Source: Rhodoligotrophos appendicifer
GTDB taxonomy: Bacteria > Pseudomonadota > Alphaproteobacteria > Rhizobiales > Im1
Direction: 5' to 3'
Assembly (NCBI RefSeq): GCF_007474605.1
Contig: NZ_VHKL01000013.1
Span: 18,718 to 82,717, forward strand
Length of the DNA stretch: 64,000 nucleotides
The notes beneath the pieces were generated by a model, which saw only the letters and a program-made list of their open reading frames with translations, did no database searches and was not told the DNA's origin. A program made the position numbers and the translations under genes. Of the stretch, positions 63,743 through 64,000 are shown piece by piece. The stretch's first letter is position 1. The number at the start of each line of letters is the position of its first letter.

Positions 63743-63955
63743 ATGAAGCTCATTCATTTGAGTGATATTCATCTGACCAAACCGGGAGAGCGCCTTCTCG
63801 GACTGGACCCCCTCAGCCGCCTGGACGCATGCCTGCGGGATATTGGTCGATACCATCCCGAGACCGAATTTTGCGTGATCTCGGGTGATCTGGCTCATCA
63901 AGGCGAGATTGAAGTGTCAACGGCGGAGCAATTCCAGGCCACTGCGGCGGAGTAA
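63743..63955 (+). pseudogene. Metallophosphoesterase gene, 5' fragment interrupted by an insertion sequence
   Basis: ATG at 63743 with GGAGCAGGAG upstream opens a cpdA-like metallophosphoesterase: MKLIHLSDIHLTKPG contains the DxH motif and CVISGDLAHQGE the GDxxH-type motif. Similarity stops right after GEIE at about 63914, where a sequence resembling the end of an IS21-family element begins. A chance stop at 63953-63955 ends the frame after 70 residues. The rest of the active site (the GNH and later His motifs) would lie beyond the insertion. A functional truncated protein is very unlikely. Confidence 0.75.
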
Positions 63956-64000
63956 AAGCAGGCCACTTGCGTGAGGGTGCGCCGAAGCAGAGAAGGGTCC
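63915..64000. mobile_element. Terminal region of an IS21-family-like insertion sequence (partial)
   Basis: The sequence from TGTCAACGGCGG (63915) contains two imperfect direct copies of 23 bases, CGGCGGAG-n7-AGGCCACT, at 63921-63943 and 63945-63967. Multiple repeated terminal motifs of this CGGCGG...AAAAGCAGGCCACTT kind are a known hallmark of IS21-family ends. The repeat starts exactly where the metallophosphoesterase reading frame loses its similarity. The element's transposase and helper genes would lie outside the window, so the family call rests on the ends alone. Confidence 0.6.

Overview
The window is a dense, operon-rich stretch of an alphaproteobacterial chromosome, most likely a hopanoid-making, pigmented member of the Rhizobiales/Hyphomicrobiales. 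Evidence for this is the oxygen-dependent (CobG/CobN type) cobalamin cluster, an hpn hopanoid locus, a C30-type carotenoid locus, and small rhizobial-type proteins (DUF3775, DUF1328, an OpgH-like glucan synthase). The exact genus cannot be fixed from the sequence. No tRNA, rRNA or CRISPR array was seen, and no gap between genes exceeds 300 bases.

Layout. (1) 1-6714, minus strand: a chemosensory operon CheW - CheR-TPR - CheW - MCP - CheA with a C-terminal receiver - CheB (cut by the window edge). Its composition is that of a Wsp-type system. (2) 6894-8351: an MlrC/M81 metallopeptidase. (3) 8406-25936: nearly the whole late aerobic cobalamin pathway. cobD, cobQ, cobO and cobP lie on one side of a cobalamin riboswitch (about 12041-12222). 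Downstream of it run DUF1636, cobW, cobN, cobG, cobH, cobI, cobJ, cobL, cobE, cobM, cobA and cobB, with cobK inserted in reverse. cobF, cobS/cobT, cobC and cobU/cobV are not in the window. (4) 25933-36620: hopanoid modification and lipid traffic genes (hpnA, hpnK, a PhyH-type dioxygenase, hpnN, hpnM, hpnI, an hpnL-like gene, a DegT-type aminotransferase, mlaA). The squalene and cyclase genes (hpnC-G), hpnH and hpnJ are absent here.

(5) 36621-36900: a convergent gap filled almost end to end by inverted repeats. (6) 36901-45669: mixed genes, including a kinase/PLP-enzyme fusion, DUF3775, an SDR, DUF1328 with its terminator, a PAP2 phosphatase, an RNA m5U methyltransferase, a ProC-like protein and an ABC-F ATPase. 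(7) 45834-51525: an unusual block of GTP cyclohydrolase II, a stand-alone RibD reductase domain, cytochrome b561, a SAM methyltransferase, a GT4 glycosyltransferase, a PTPS-fold protein without its catalytic residues, and a zinc-less medium-chain dehydrogenase. I consider this the best candidate for an undescribed pathway, perhaps a glycosylated, methylated pterin- or pyrimidine-derived small molecule.

(8) 51621-54897: an OpgH-like glucan glucosyltransferase, an L,D-transpeptidase and an orphan, degenerate LivF-like ATPase. (9) 55064-63600: a carotenoid locus with the gene content of a staphyloxanthin-type pathway (GT2, PlsC acyltransferase, two CrtN/CrtP-type oxidoreductases, aldehyde dehydrogenase). 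It is followed by a closely spaced ABC-2 exporter pair. (10) 63743-64000: a metallophosphoesterase gene cut by what looks like the end of an IS21-family insertion sequence.

How they fit together: hopanoids and C30 carotenoids both draw on squalene-type precursors, and the window pairs their tailoring genes with envelope lipid transport (HpnN, HpnM, MlaA) and envelope polysaccharide or peptidoglycan enzymes. The Wsp-type operon would connect surface sensing to the same envelope physiology, but that link is inference.
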